From Rhizobium sp. 18055 (GTDB taxonomy: Bacteria > Pseudomonadota > Alphaproteobacteria > Rhizobiales > Rhizobiaceae), in the NCBI RefSeq assembly GCF_902706285.1, contig NZ_CACSKD010000010.1, positions 1 through 64,000 of the forward strand: 64,000 nucleotides of DNA. Direction: 5' to 3'. Below are positions 43,525 through 51,821 of this stretch, piece by piece (within the stretch, counting starts at the first letter, position 1; the number at the start of each line of letters is the position of its first letter). The notes under the pieces were generated by a model, which saw nothing but the letters and a program-made list of their open reading frames with translations, did no database searches and had not been told where the DNA came from. The translations under genes and the position numbers were made by a program.

Positions 43525-44571
43525 ATGGCTATCGCAAAAGGCTATGCTGCCACAGACGCCTCTAAGCCGCTGACGCCGTTCACCTTCGAGCGTCGGGAAC
43601 CGAATGCGGACGACGTCGTCATCGACATCAAGTTTGCCGGCATCTGCCACTCCGACATTCACACCGTTCGCAACGAATGGAAGAATGCCGTCTACCCGAT
43701 CGTGCCCGGCCACGAGATCGCCGGCATCGTTTCGGCCGTCGGCGCCAACGTCACGAAGTTCAAGGTCGGCGACCATGTCGGCGTCGGCTGTTTCGTCGAT
43801 AGCTGCGTTGGTTGCGCCAACCGCGACCTCGACAACGAACACTACATGCCCGGCCTCGTCCAGACCTACAACAGCGTCGAAGCCGACGGCAAGACGGCAA
43901 CGCAGGGCGGCTATTCCGACTCGATCGTCGTCAAGGAAGGCTATGTCCTGTCGATCCCTGACAACCTGCCGCTCGATGGTGCCGCTCCGCTGCTCTGCGC
44001 CGGCATCACGCTCTATTCGCCGTTGCATTACTGGAAGGCCGGTCCGGGCAAGAAGGTCGCCATCGTCGGCATGGGCGGCCTCGGCCATATGGGCGTCAAG
44101 ATCGGCGCCGCCATGGGTGCTGATATCACCGTCCTCAGCCAAACGCTTTCCAAGAAGGAAGACGGCCTGAAGCTCGGCGCCAAGGAATACTACGCAACAT
44201 CAGACGCATCGACCTTCGAAAAGCTCGCAGGCACCTTCGACCTGATCATCTGCACGGCAGGCGTCGCCATCGACTGGAATGCCTATCTCGGCCTGCTCAA
44301 GGTCAACGGTTCGATGGTCATCGTCGGCGCCCCCGAGCATGCCATTCCGGTTCATGCCTTCTCGCTGATCCCGGGCCGCAAGAGCCTGTCCGGCTCGATG
44401 ATCGGCTCGATCAAGGAAACCCAGGAAATGCTGGATTTCTGCGGCAAGCACAACATCGTCTCGGAGATCGAGAAGATCAACATCCAGCAGGTCAACGAGG
44501 CCTATGAGCGCGTGCTGAAGAGCGACGTGCGCTACCGCTTCGTCATCGACATCGCCTCGCTGGCAGCCTGA
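43525..44571 (+). CDS. Zinc-type NAD(P)-dependent alcohol dehydrogenase (YahK group), copy 1
   Basis: 348 aa. The catalytic zinc ligands are present (GICHSDIH Cys41, PGHE His63, LLCAGI Cys near 159), as is the nucleotide loop GMGGLGHMGVKIG. YahK-type enzymes reduce a range of aldehydes with NADPH. The structural-zinc loop is altered: of the usual Cys-x2-Cys-x2-Cys-x7-Cys, Cys94 and Cys97 remain but the third and fourth are Arg100 and Met108. The C-terminal half is typical (SMIGSIKETQEMLDFCGKHNI). It is probably activated by the divergent AraC-type protein. Confidence 0.93.
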   Translation: MAIAKGYAATDASKPLTPFTFERREPNADDVVIDIKFAGICHSDIHTVRNEWKNAVYPIVPGHEIAGIVSAVGANVTKFKVGDHVGVGCFVDSCVGCANRDLDNEHYMPGLVQTYNSVEADGKTATQGGYSDSIVVKEGYVLSIPDNLPLDGAAPLLCAGITLYSPLHYWKAGPGKKVAIVGMGGLGHMGVKIGAAMGADITVLSQTLSKKEDGLKLGAKEYYATSDASTFEKLAGTFDLIICTAGVAIDWNAYLGLLKVNGSMVIVGAPEHAIPVHAFSLIPGRKSLSGSMIGSIKETQEMLDFCGKHNIVSEIEKINIQQVNEAYERVLKSDVRYRFVIDIASLAA

Positions 44572-44592
44572 GCCGATCAGACCAAAAGACAC

Positions 44593-44621
44593 GAAAGGCG
44601 GCTCCTGCGGGGCCGCCTTTC
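44593..44621 (+). terminator. Hairpin after alcohol dehydrogenase 1
   Basis: GAAAGGCGGC(C) pairs with GGCCGCCTTTC around a short loop, followed by CCGCATTCTTG. There is no continuous T-run, so it may be a weak terminator or a transcript-end stabiliser before the second promoter. Confidence 0.5.
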
Positions 44622-44630
44622 CGCATTCTT

Positions 44631-44660
44631 GCAGGATCGGACAAAAAGCTCGCAGGATCG
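44631..44660 (+). promoter_or_regulatory. AraC-type direct repeat, copy upstream of alcohol dehydrogenase 2
   Basis: GCAGGATCG occurs at 44631 and again at 44652, 21 bases apart. It is followed by the same kind of tail as the first site (CAAAAA after the first half site, TAAC after the second). Distance to the start codon is about 75-100 bases, as in copy 1. Confidence 0.6.
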
Positions 44661-44732
44661 CGATAACAGCTTCATCTCGCCTCGTGCATATTTCGATGGT
44701 CAAATTCTCTCCCAACATCAAAGGAAGATCAG

Positions 44733-45776
44733 ATGGCTATTGCAAAAGGCTATGCTGCGACGGACGCGTCGAAACCATTGACGCCCTTCACCTTCGAGCG
44801 ACGTGAGCCAAATGATGACGACGTCGTCATTGCGGTCCAGTATTGCGGTCTCTGCCACTCCGACATTCACCAGGCCCGCAACGAATGGGGCAACTCCAAA
44901 TATCCGATGGTCCCCGGCCATGAAGTCGCCGGCGTCGTCTCGGCCATCGGCTCGAAGGTAACCAAATTCAAGATCGGCGATCACGTCGGCGTCGGCTGCT
45001 TCGTCAATTCCTGCGTCGGCCTGCCCGAGCGCAATGTCGACATCGAGCAATATCTCCCCGGCATCGTCCAGACCTACAACGACGTCGAAGCCGATGGCAC
45101 GACGCCGACCTATGGCGGCTACTCGGATTCGATCGTCGTCAAGGAGGGCTACGTCCTCTCCTTCCCCGAAAACATCCCGCTCGATTCCGGCGCCCCGCTT
45201 CTTTGCGCCGGCATCACCCTCTATTCGCCGCTCGCCCACTGGAAGGCCGGCCCCGGCAAGAAGGTGGCGATCGTCGGCATGGGCGGCCTCGGCCATATGG
45301 GTGTCAAGATCGGTGCGGCCATGGGTGCCGACATCACCGTTCTCAGCCAGTCGCTGTCGAAAAAGGAAGACGGCCTGCGGCTCGGTGCCAAGGACTACTA
45401 CGCCACCAGCGATGCCGAGACTTTTAAAAAGCTCGCCGGCACCTTCGACCTGATCATCTGCACGGTCGGCGTCGCCATCGACTGGAATGCCTATCTCGGA
45501 CTGCTGAAGGTGGACGGGACCATGGTTCTGGTCGGCGCGCCCGAGCATCCGGCACCGGTGCACGCCTTCTCGGTCATCGCCGGCCGCAAGGCGCTGGCCG
45601 GCTCCGGCATTGGCTCGATCAAGGAAACCCAGGAAATGCTGGATTTCTGCGGCAAGCACAACATCGTTTCCGACATCGAGATGATCAACATGCAGGATAT
45701 CAACGAAGCGTATGAGCGCGTGCTGAAGAGCGACGTTCGCTACCGCTTCGTCATCGATATCGCCTCGCTGGCTTGA
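44733..45776 (+). CDS. Zinc-type NAD(P)-dependent alcohol dehydrogenase (YahK group), copy 2
   Basis: 347 aa, nearly identical to copy 1 in its first 27 residues and highly similar throughout, so it is a tandem duplicate. Catalytic zinc ligands are retained (GLCHSDIH, PGHE, LLCAGI). The structural-zinc loop is further changed: only Cys94 remains, with Leu97, Arg100 and Leu108 at the other three positions. Loss of the structural zinc without loss of the gene suggests the loop is stabilised another way. It has its own promoter-proximal repeat and terminator, so it need not depend on read-through from copy 1. Confidence 0.93.
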   Translation: MAIAKGYAATDASKPLTPFTFERREPNDDDVVIAVQYCGLCHSDIHQARNEWGNSKYPMVPGHEVAGVVSAIGSKVTKFKIGDHVGVGCFVNSCVGLPERNVDIEQYLPGIVQTYNDVEADGTTPTYGGYSDSIVVKEGYVLSFPENIPLDSGAPLLCAGITLYSPLAHWKAGPGKKVAIVGMGGLGHMGVKIGAAMGADITVLSQSLSKKEDGLRLGAKDYYATSDAETFKKLAGTFDLIICTVGVAIDWNAYLGLLKVDGTMVLVGAPEHPAPVHAFSVIAGRKALAGSGIGSIKETQEMLDFCGKHNIVSDIEMINMQDINEAYERVLKSDVRYRFVIDIASLA

Positions 45777-45831
45777 TAATCCGAGATATCGGTCGATTTG
45801 GCTTTCAGCAGCCAACGCGCATACCACCGAC

Positions 45832-45863
45832 AGACCCCGTCAATTTTTGGCGGGGTCTTTTCT
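45832..45863 (+). terminator. Rho-independent terminator after alcohol dehydrogenase 2
   Basis: AGACCCCG pairs with CGGGGTCT around an 11-base loop and is followed by TTTTCTTG. Confidence 0.85.
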
Positions 45864-45903
45864 TGTGCTGCAGAGCAGAACGCTTGCGTGGCGGTTGGCT
45901 CAA

Positions 45904-45934
45904 TCAAAAAAGCCTCCGGCTCGCGCCGAAGGCT
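45904..45934 (-). terminator. Terminator for the NDH-2 gene (minus strand)
   Basis: On the minus strand GCCTTCGGC pairs with GCCGGAGGC around GCGA and is followed by TTTTTTGATT. It lies about 35 bases past the stop codon. Confidence 0.85.
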
Positions 45935-45967
45935 TGTCAGATCTGCGAAGCAGTGCCGTGAAGGCGC

Positions 45968-47230
45968 CTACTTGTCGTCGGCGATGTTTTCCCGCTGGGT
46001 AATCAGCCTTGCGCTGTGCTGACCGCTCAGGAAAATCCACAGCCAGCTCCAGGCAACGGCAAAGCGCGAACGCGTGCCGATCAGGAAGTAGATGTGGGCG
46101 ATGCCCCATATCCACCAGGCAAGCCCGCCCTTGAGCTTGATCCGGCCGAAATCGGCAATCGCAGCACTCCGGCCGATCGTTGCCAGACTGCCCTGGTGGC
46201 GATAGCGAAACACCGGTGGCGCCTTGCCGGTCAGGCGCGCGCGGATGACCTTGGCGGCATAACTGCCCTGCTGCTTGGCGGCAGGCGCTACACCCGGCAC
46301 CGGTGCACCGCTTTCCTGCACCACCGATGCGGTGTCGCCGATGACGAAAACATCGGGCAGTCCAGGCGCCGTCAGGTCCTTCTCGACGATGGCGCGCCCT
46401 GCGCGGTCGGCCGGGATGCCCAGCCACTTCGCGGCAGGCGATGCCTGTACGCCGGCTGCCCAGCTGATCGTCCGGCAAGGGATGAACTCGTCACCGATCT
46501 GCACGCCCTCGGCCGTGCACTGCGTCACCGGCTTCCCGAGCCGCACCTGTACACCGAGATCACCGAGTGCCTTCAGGGCATAATCGGAAAGCTCCGGCAC
46601 GAAGCTCGGCAGCACCCGTGGTCCGGCTTCGACCAGGATGACCTTGGCCTTGCGGGTGTCGATATTGCGGAATTCCTTCGGCAGCGTCTTGTGCGCCAGT
46701 TCGGCGATGATCCCGGCGAGTTCCACGCCGGTCGGGCCGGCACCGACGATGGTGAATGTCAGCAACGCGTCGCGCGCCGCCGGATCCTGCGCCGTCTCCG
46801 CCTGTTCGAACGCCAGCAGCACGCGGCGGCGGATCGTCGTCGCGTCCTCGAGCGTCTTCAGGCCGGGGGCCACAGGCTCCCATTCGTCACGGCCGAAATA
46901 TGCATGGGTCGCACCGGTCGCAAGCACCAGCGTGTCGTAGCGCAGGACGTTGCCATCGCGAAGCGTCACCGCCTTCGCCGCCGCATCGACGCCCTGAACT
47001 TCGCCGAGCAGCGTCGTCACTTCCGGGCGGTCGCTGTAGAGATGGCGGATCGGCCAGGCGATCTCCGAAGTCGACAAAATCGTTGTGGCGACTTGGTATA
47101 GCAAGGGCTGGAACAGATGATGATTGCGCCGATCGACAAGCGTAATACGCACACCAGCGCCCTTGAGGTCGTTTACGAGTTGCAGGCCTCCAAAGCCCCC
47201 GCCAACGACGACGACGTGATGATCACCCAT
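45968..47230 (-). CDS. ndh: Type II NADH dehydrogenase (NDH-2)
   Basis: 420 aa. It has two Rossmann motifs: VVVVGGGFGGLQLVNDLKGAG for FAD near the N-terminus and TIVGAGPTGVELAGIIAEL for NADH near 165. Further marks are VLATGATHAYFG, DVFVIGDTASV and a C-terminal amphipathic region (WWIWGIAHIYFLIGTRSRFAVAWSWLW) that anchors it to the membrane. It passes electrons from NADH to quinone without pumping protons. It is single-gene on the minus strand with a good terminator. Confidence 0.93.
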   Translation of the reverse strand: MGDHHVVVVGGGFGGLQLVNDLKGAGVRITLVDRRNHHLFQPLLYQVATTILSTSEIAWPIRHLYSDRPEVTTLLGEVQGVDAAAKAVTLRDGNVLRYDTLVLATGATHAYFGRDEWEPVAPGLKTLEDATTIRRRVLLAFEQAETAQDPAARDALLTFTIVGAGPTGVELAGIIAELAHKTLPKEFRNIDTRKAKVILVEAGPRVLPSFVPELSDYALKALGDLGVQVRLGKPVTQCTAEGVQIGDEFIPCRTISWAAGVQASPAAKWLGIPADRAGRAIVEKDLTAPGLPDVFVIGDTASVVQESGAPVPGVAPAAKQQGSYAAKVIRARLTGKAPPVFRYRHQGSLATIGRSAAIADFGRIKLKGGLAWWIWGIAHIYFLIGTRSRFAVAWSWLWIFLSGQHSARLITQRENIADDK

Positions 47231-47582
47231 AAGCTACCCTTTTTATAATTTGCATAAGAATTGACCAATGTCATCTATTGCACCCCGCTTTCAACCACCG
47301 TTTCAGCATAGCTAACCTGCGCTGACGGCCCTGCGACCAATCAGCGCGTTGGCCGGTCGCGTCGAAAAACGCACATCCGAAGACGGCGATTCAAGCTGCC
47401 GGGACCGCCCCATCGCCGCACGATAGTACCTGCATCCCAGCCATCAGGTGTCAGTCGTCTGGCATGACAGCCAACGGCAATCCCGCTCGCTTTTTGGATG
47501 ACGTCCGGCAACACAGCGGATATTCCGGCAGACATTGAAACTGCGTGCGCCGACATCGGCGCCATGACGGGAGCCGAACCAC
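47231..47582. other. Intergenic region between ndh and the racemase
   Basis: About 350 bases. The left 60 bases are AT-rich and should hold the ndh promoter. The rest has short antisense-like frames only; nothing convincing was found. Confidence 0.4.
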
Positions 47583-48296
47583 ATGCAGACAATCGGCCTG
47601 ATCGGCGGCATGAGCTTTGAGAGTTCGGCCGTCTACTATCGCTTGATCAACGAGATGGTCCGCGACCGCCTCGGCGGTTTCGCCTCTGCCGAACTGCTGA
47701 TGCATTCGGTGAACTTCGACGAGATCGTCACGATGCAGAAGGCTGGAGACTGGGACGCCGCAGGCGAACGGCTCGGCGACGTCGCAGCGCGTCTGCAGCA
47801 GGCCGGTGCCAGTTGCGTGCTGATCTGCACCAACACCATGCACCTTGTCGCCGATCCTGTCGCAGCCAGAATTTCCGTGCCCCTGATCCACATCATCGAT
47901 GAGACTGCCGCCAATATAAAGGCGTCGGGATGCAGGCGCCCGCTGCTGCTTGCCACCCGCTACACCATGGAACACGGCTTCTACACCGACCGGGTGAAAA
48001 GCCTCGGCCTCGATATCATGGTGCCCGAACCGGATGATCGCACGACCGTCCACGACATCATCTTCAACGAACTCTGCGCCGGCCAGGTGCTCGACAGTTC
48101 ACGGGAGACGCTGCTTGGCATCATCGAGCGCGAGCGCGCCAAGGGTGCCGACAGCATTATCCTCGGCTGCACCGAGATCTGCCTGATCCTCGATCCGGAC
48201 GGCCTGCCGCTACCGGGGTTCGACACCACCAAGATCCATGCCAAGGCAGCCGTCGATTTCGTGCTCGGCAAGCAGCAGGCAGCAGCGGTCGCATAG
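47583..48296 (+). CDS. Aspartate/glutamate racemase-family protein
   Basis: 237 aa beginning MQTIGLIGGMSFESSAVYYR, the typical start of the YgeA-like group. ICTNTMHL carries the first Cys-position region (Cys-Thr-Asn-Thr) and ILGCTEICLIL the second Cys, so both catalytic cysteines are present. It racemises Asp, Glu or a related amino acid without PLP. It is followed by a MarR-GNAT gene on the same strand, separated by a palindromic operator. Confidence 0.92.
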   Translation: MQTIGLIGGMSFESSAVYYRLINEMVRDRLGGFASAELLMHSVNFDEIVTMQKAGDWDAAGERLGDVAARLQQAGASCVLICTNTMHLVADPVAARISVPLIHIIDETAANIKASGCRRPLLLATRYTMEHGFYTDRVKSLGLDIMVPEPDDRTTVHDIIFNELCAGQVLDSSRETLLGIIERERAKGADSIILGCTEICLILDPDGLPLPGFDTTKIHAKAAVDFVLGKQQAAAVA

Positions 48297-48310
48297 TCGC
48301 CCTAAATTTA

Positions 48311-48325
48311 ATTGACTAAGTCAAT
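48311..48325. promoter_or_regulatory. MarR-type operator
   Basis: A TTGACT-A-AGTCAA palindrome (perfect, flanked by A and T) lies about 40 bases before the MarR-GNAT start. Its size and AT-rich sequence fit a MarR-family autoregulatory site. Confidence 0.65.
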
Positions 48326-48363
48326 CAATTGCAGGACAAAGTCTTCCATCAGGAGATTTTTCC

Positions 48364-49281
48364 ATGGACGATTCCGCTCTCATCGAAGCTGCACGCGATT
48401 TCAATCGCTTCTACACCAACTTTCTCGGCATCCTGAACAAGGCCTATCTCGACACGCCGTTCACGCTGACCGACGCCCGCGTGCTGTTCGAAATCGGCTC
48501 GCATGCGAGCGTCAGTGCCGTTGCGCTCGCCGGCGATCTCCAGCTTGACCCGGCCTACCTCAGCCGCATCCTGAAGCGCTTCCGCACCGAGGGCCTGATC
48601 GAGACGAAGCCCGATCCCGCCGACCTGCGCAGCCAGCTCATTTCGGTCACCGACACGGGACATGAGCAATTTCAGGAGCTTGGAAGACGCTCCAAAGCTA
48701 AGATCGCCGAGCGCTTCGAGGATCTGGCTATCGGCGAGCCGCAGCGCGTCGTCGGCGCCATGAAAACGATCCGCGCCCTGCTCGATCCCGGCGCAGCACC
48801 ATCGCCGGCCATCATCCGCGCCCATCGCGCCGGTGACATCGGCTGGATCGTCGAGAGCCATGCCAAGGCCTATACGCAGGAATACGGCTGGGACATGCGC
48901 TTTGAAGGCCTCGTCGCCACGGTCGCCGGCCAGTTTCTCACCAACTTCGATCCGGCGCTGGAATATTGCTGGATTGCCGAACGCAGCGGCATCAATGTCG
49001 GCTCCGTCCTGATCACCAATGGCGGCAACGGCATCGCCAAGCTCCGCCTGCTCTTTGTCGACAGGTCCGCCCGAGGCCTTGGCCTCGGCAGGACGCTGGT
49101 GGACGAGTGCATTCGCTTTTCCGGAGCAAGGGGATATCGGCAGATTTCGCTCTGGACCAACGACATCCTGCACACCGCCCGCACAATCTACGTCAAGGCA
49201 GGCTTCCGGCTGGTCGCCGAGGAGAAACACAGCATGTTCGGCCCTCAACTGAACGGCCAGACCTGGGTACTCGACCTCTAA
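48364..49281 (+). CDS. MarR-GNAT fusion regulator/acetyltransferase
   Basis: 305 aa. The N-terminal 150 residues are a MarR winged-helix domain (FTLTDARVLFEIG, VALAGDLQLDPAYLSRILKRFRTEGLI, DLRSQLISVTDTG). Residues about 160-300 are a GNAT domain (RAHRAGDIGWIVESHAKAY, LLFVDRSARGLGLGRTLVDECI with the acetyl-CoA loop, TIYVKAGFRLV). Such fusions probably couple regulation with acylation of a small amine. An AGGAG ribosome site precedes the ATG. A matching operator lies upstream. Confidence 0.92.
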   Translation: MDDSALIEAARDFNRFYTNFLGILNKAYLDTPFTLTDARVLFEIGSHASVSAVALAGDLQLDPAYLSRILKRFRTEGLIETKPDPADLRSQLISVTDTGHEQFQELGRRSKAKIAERFEDLAIGEPQRVVGAMKTIRALLDPGAAPSPAIIRAHRAGDIGWIVESHAKAYTQEYGWDMRFEGLVATVAGQFLTNFDPALEYCWIAERSGINVGSVLITNGGNGIAKLRLLFVDRSARGLGLGRTLVDECIRFSGARGYRQISLWTNDILHTARTIYVKAGFRLVAEEKHSMFGPQLNGQTWVLDL

Positions 49282-49312
49282 TTTGATCGGTTATGAAAGT
49301 TTCGCTTGATTT

Positions 49313-49328
49313 GGAAACGATCATTTCC
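49313..49328. promoter_or_regulatory. Palindrome upstream of a TetR gene
   Basis: GGAAA-N-GATC-N-TTTCC is a 16-bp palindrome with two unmatched positions, 14 bases before the TetR start. It may be the autoregulatory operator. Confidence 0.45.
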
Positions 49329-49341
49329 TAATGACAGCATC

Positions 49342-49962
49342 ATGACCACCGTAGCCACCACCGCCGACAAAAGCCGACCCCGCGGACGCCCGCGCGAGTT
49401 TGATATGGACACCGCACTGGGCAAGGCGCTCGCCGTCTTTTCGGAGCGCGGCTACCACGCGGCCTCGATCAGCGAACTGACGGATGCGATGGAACTGACG
49501 TCCGGCAGCGTCTACAAGGCCTTCAGGGACAAGCGCGGCATCTTCATTGCCGCCTTCGACCGTTACCGCAAGATCCGCCGCGCCCTGCTCGACGCCCGCC
49601 TTGAGAAGGTCGGCACCGGCCGCGAGAAAGTCCGCGAGCTGCTGGTCTCCTATGCCGTCTCCTCGCATGGCGAAACAGGCAGGCGTGGCTGCCTCGTCGT
49701 CGGCAGCGCCAACGAATTGGCAATTTTCGACGAGGAAGCAGCACAGCGCGTCTCCGCCGCCTTTGCAGACAACGAGACACATCTTGCCGGTCTCATCCGC
49801 CTCGGCCAGAGCGACGGCTCGATTGACGCCGGGCTCGACACTGTCTCCACCGCCCGCACGCTGCTCTGCCTGACCGCCGGCATGCGGATCGTCGGCAAGA
49901 CCGGACGCAGCGAGACGGACATGGCAGCCGTCGCTGAAGCAGCGCTGAAGCTTCTCACCTGA
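49342..49962 (+). CDS. TetR/AcrR-family regulator
   Basis: 206 aa. The HTH is RGRPREFDMDTALGKALAVFSERGYHAASISELTDAMELTSGSVYKAFRDKRGIF, of the type associated with efflux or reductase genes. The C-terminal domain has a GRRGCLVVGSANELAIFD segment. It precedes an MFS gene by about 80 bases on the same strand and probably represses it together with itself. Confidence 0.9.
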   Translation: MTTVATTADKSRPRGRPREFDMDTALGKALAVFSERGYHAASISELTDAMELTSGSVYKAFRDKRGIFIAAFDRYRKIRRALLDARLEKVGTGREKVRELLVSYAVSSHGETGRRGCLVVGSANELAIFDEEAAQRVSAAFADNETHLAGLIRLGQSDGSIDAGLDTVSTARTLLCLTAGMRIVGKTGRSETDMAAVAEAALKLLT

Positions 49963-50040
49963 TTTCTATCTCGGCGAGTAAGCGCCCCAAACACCCTCGA
50001 AACGTCCAAGACCCTCCCGCCTGCCCCATCGGAGCCCAGC

Positions 50041-51285
50041 ATGAGCCTTTCTGCCACCACGCCGACGACAATTGAGACGAAAGTTGAGACGAATGAGACG
50101 TCGGTCGCCCACCCGACAATCTCGCCGTTGATGACATTCCTGTTTGCTGCCGCCTGCGGGCTGGTCGCCGCCAATCTCTACTATGGCCAGCCGCTTGCCG
50201 GCCCGATAAGCGCCTCGCTCGGCTTCAGCCCGGCCGCAACAGGACTGATCGTGACACTGACACAGATCGGCTACGGCCTCGGCCTGCTGCTGATCGTGCC
50301 GCTCGGCGATCTCCTGGAAAACCGCAAGCTGGTGCTGACGCTGATCCTGCTCTCGGCGGTCGCCATCGTCGGCGCCGCCCTCTCCTCGACACCGACGCTG
50401 TTCCTGATCGCCTCGCTGTGTATCGGGATCGGATCGGTCGCCGTGCAGGTGCTCGTTCCCTTTGCCGCCAACATGGCGCCCGATGCCTCGCGCGGTCGCG
50501 TCGTCGGCAATGTCATGAGCGGCCTGCTCTGCGGCATCATGCTGGCACGGCCGGTCGCAAGCCTTCTCGCGCAGGCCACCTCCTGGCACGTGGTCTATTA
50601 TGTCTCCGCCGTCGTCATGCTGCTGCTGGCCGCCATCCTGCGTTTCAAGCTGCCGGTTCGCTTGCCCCACACTCGCCTCAGCTACGGCGCGCTTCTGGCA
50701 TCGATGGGCCATCTTGCCCTGCATTCGCGCATCCTGCAGCGTCGTGCGCTTTATCAGGCCGGCATGTTCGGCGCCTTCAGCCTGTTCTGGACGACCACGC
50801 CGCTGCTGCTCGCCAGCCCCGCCTTCGGCCTGACGCAGAATGGTATCGCGCTGTTCGCGCTCGCCGGTGCTGCCGGTGCCATCGCCTCGCCGATCGCAGG
50901 CCGCCTCGCCGACCGTGACCTCGGCAGGATTGCCTCAACCATGGCGATGCTCTGCGGCATCGTCGCATTTGTGATCAGCCACTTCGCCACCGACGGTTCG
51001 GCTCTGGCCCTGGCGCTGCTGACGGCGGCCGCGATCATTCTGGATTTCGGGGTAACGACCAATCTGGTGGTCGGCCAGCGGGCGATCTATGCGATCAGCC
51101 CGGAACACCGCAGCCGCCTCAACGGCCTGTTCATGGCGACATTCTTCGTCGGCGGCGCCCTGGGCTCCGCCATCGGCGGCTGGGCCTTCGCAACCGGTGG
51201 ATGGACGCTGACGGCCTGGATCGGCCTCAGCTTCCCGACGCTGGCCTTCCTGCTGTTTCTTACGGAAGGCAGGAAGAAGCGCTAA
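50041..51285 (+). CDS. MFS transporter (drug or metabolite efflux)
   Basis: 414 aa with about twelve TM helices after a Thr-rich N-terminal tail. ANLYYGQPLAGPISASLGFSPAATGLIVTLTQIGYGLGLLLIVPLGDLLENRKLV is the first MFS half with motif A (GDLLENRKLV); the second half starts after a 20-residue loop. It resembles YgaY/YnfM-type efflux pumps. An upstream TetR gene suggests induction by a toxic ligand. Its stop overlaps the stop of the convergent HxlR gene by three bases. Confidence 0.88.
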   Translation: MSLSATTPTTIETKVETNETSVAHPTISPLMTFLFAAACGLVAANLYYGQPLAGPISASLGFSPAATGLIVTLTQIGYGLGLLLIVPLGDLLENRKLVLTLILLSAVAIVGAALSSTPTLFLIASLCIGIGSVAVQVLVPFAANMAPDASRGRVVGNVMSGLLCGIMLARPVASLLAQATSWHVVYYVSAVVMLLLAAILRFKLPVRLPHTRLSYGALLASMGHLALHSRILQRRALYQAGMFGAFSLFWTTTPLLLASPAFGLTQNGIALFALAGAAGAIASPIAGRLADRDLGRIASTMAMLCGIVAFVISHFATDGSALALALLTAAAIILDFGVTTNLVVGQRAIYAISPEHRSRLNGLFMATFFVGGALGSAIGGWAFATGGWTLTAWIGLSFPTLAFLLFLTEGRKKR

Positions 51286-51701
51286 GCGCCGGAAGCATCG
51301 AAACGGACACGGGCGGTACGAACAGCATCATGGTTGTTCTCCGCCCAGTTCAACAGCAGCGCCAGGGTCTGGTAAAGCGAACGCCCGAGATCCGTCAACC
51401 GGTACTCGACGCTCGGCGGCTTGGTCGGAAACACCTCGCGCTCGACATAGCCATCGCGCTGCAGATCCCGCAGCGTCTGCGTCAGCATGCGTTGCGAGAT
51501 ATCCGGGATCATCCGCCGCAGCTCGCCAAAGCGGTAAGGCCGCTGCGACAGCGCCTCCAGCATCAGCGTCGACCACTTGCCGCCAATCTGCTGCATCATG
51601 TCGCGCACCGGGCAATTGTTGAAGTCGAGCTTGCTGAGATCGACCTCATGCCTGATGCGCGGCTCGGCCTTGCTCTTCAAATTGACGACGGTAGCAGCCA
51701 T
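51282..51701 (-). CDS. HxlR-family transcriptional regulator
   Basis: 139 aa from MAATVVNLKSKAEPR with an AGGGAA site upstream. The HxlR winged helix is clear: CPVRDMMQQIGGKWSTLMLEALSQRPYRFGELRRMIPDISQRMLTQTLRDLQRDGYVERE with PTKPPSVEYRLTDLGRSL. HxlR proteins sense electrophiles or redox state, often via the first Cys. It is divergent from an NmrA-type reductase gene, its probable target, as in the QorR/QorB pairs. Confidence 0.92.
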   Translation of the reverse strand: MAATVVNLKSKAEPRIRHEVDLSKLDFNNCPVRDMMQQIGGKWSTLMLEALSQRPYRFGELRRMIPDISQRMLTQTLRDLQRDGYVEREVFPTKPPSVEYRLTDLGRSLYQTLALLLNWAENNHDAVRTARVRFDASGA

Positions 51702-51772
51702 GCCAGCGGTTCCCTTTTGGTAACTTACGGCGCAAAAACTGCCTCCTTTACACCATGTCGTCAATCCCTATT

Positions 51773-51782
51773 CTAGCGCTAG
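51773..51782. promoter_or_regulatory. Palindrome in the HxlR/reductase promoter region
   Basis: CTAGCGCTAG is a perfect 10-bp palindrome about 40 bases upstream of the reductase start. A GTCTC-TTTTT-GAGAC inverted repeat follows directly. Either may be the HxlR operator or overlap the promoter. Confidence 0.35.
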
Positions 51783-51821
51783 TCTCTTTTTGAGACCTGC
51801 AATTGAACCAGAGGTAAAGAC

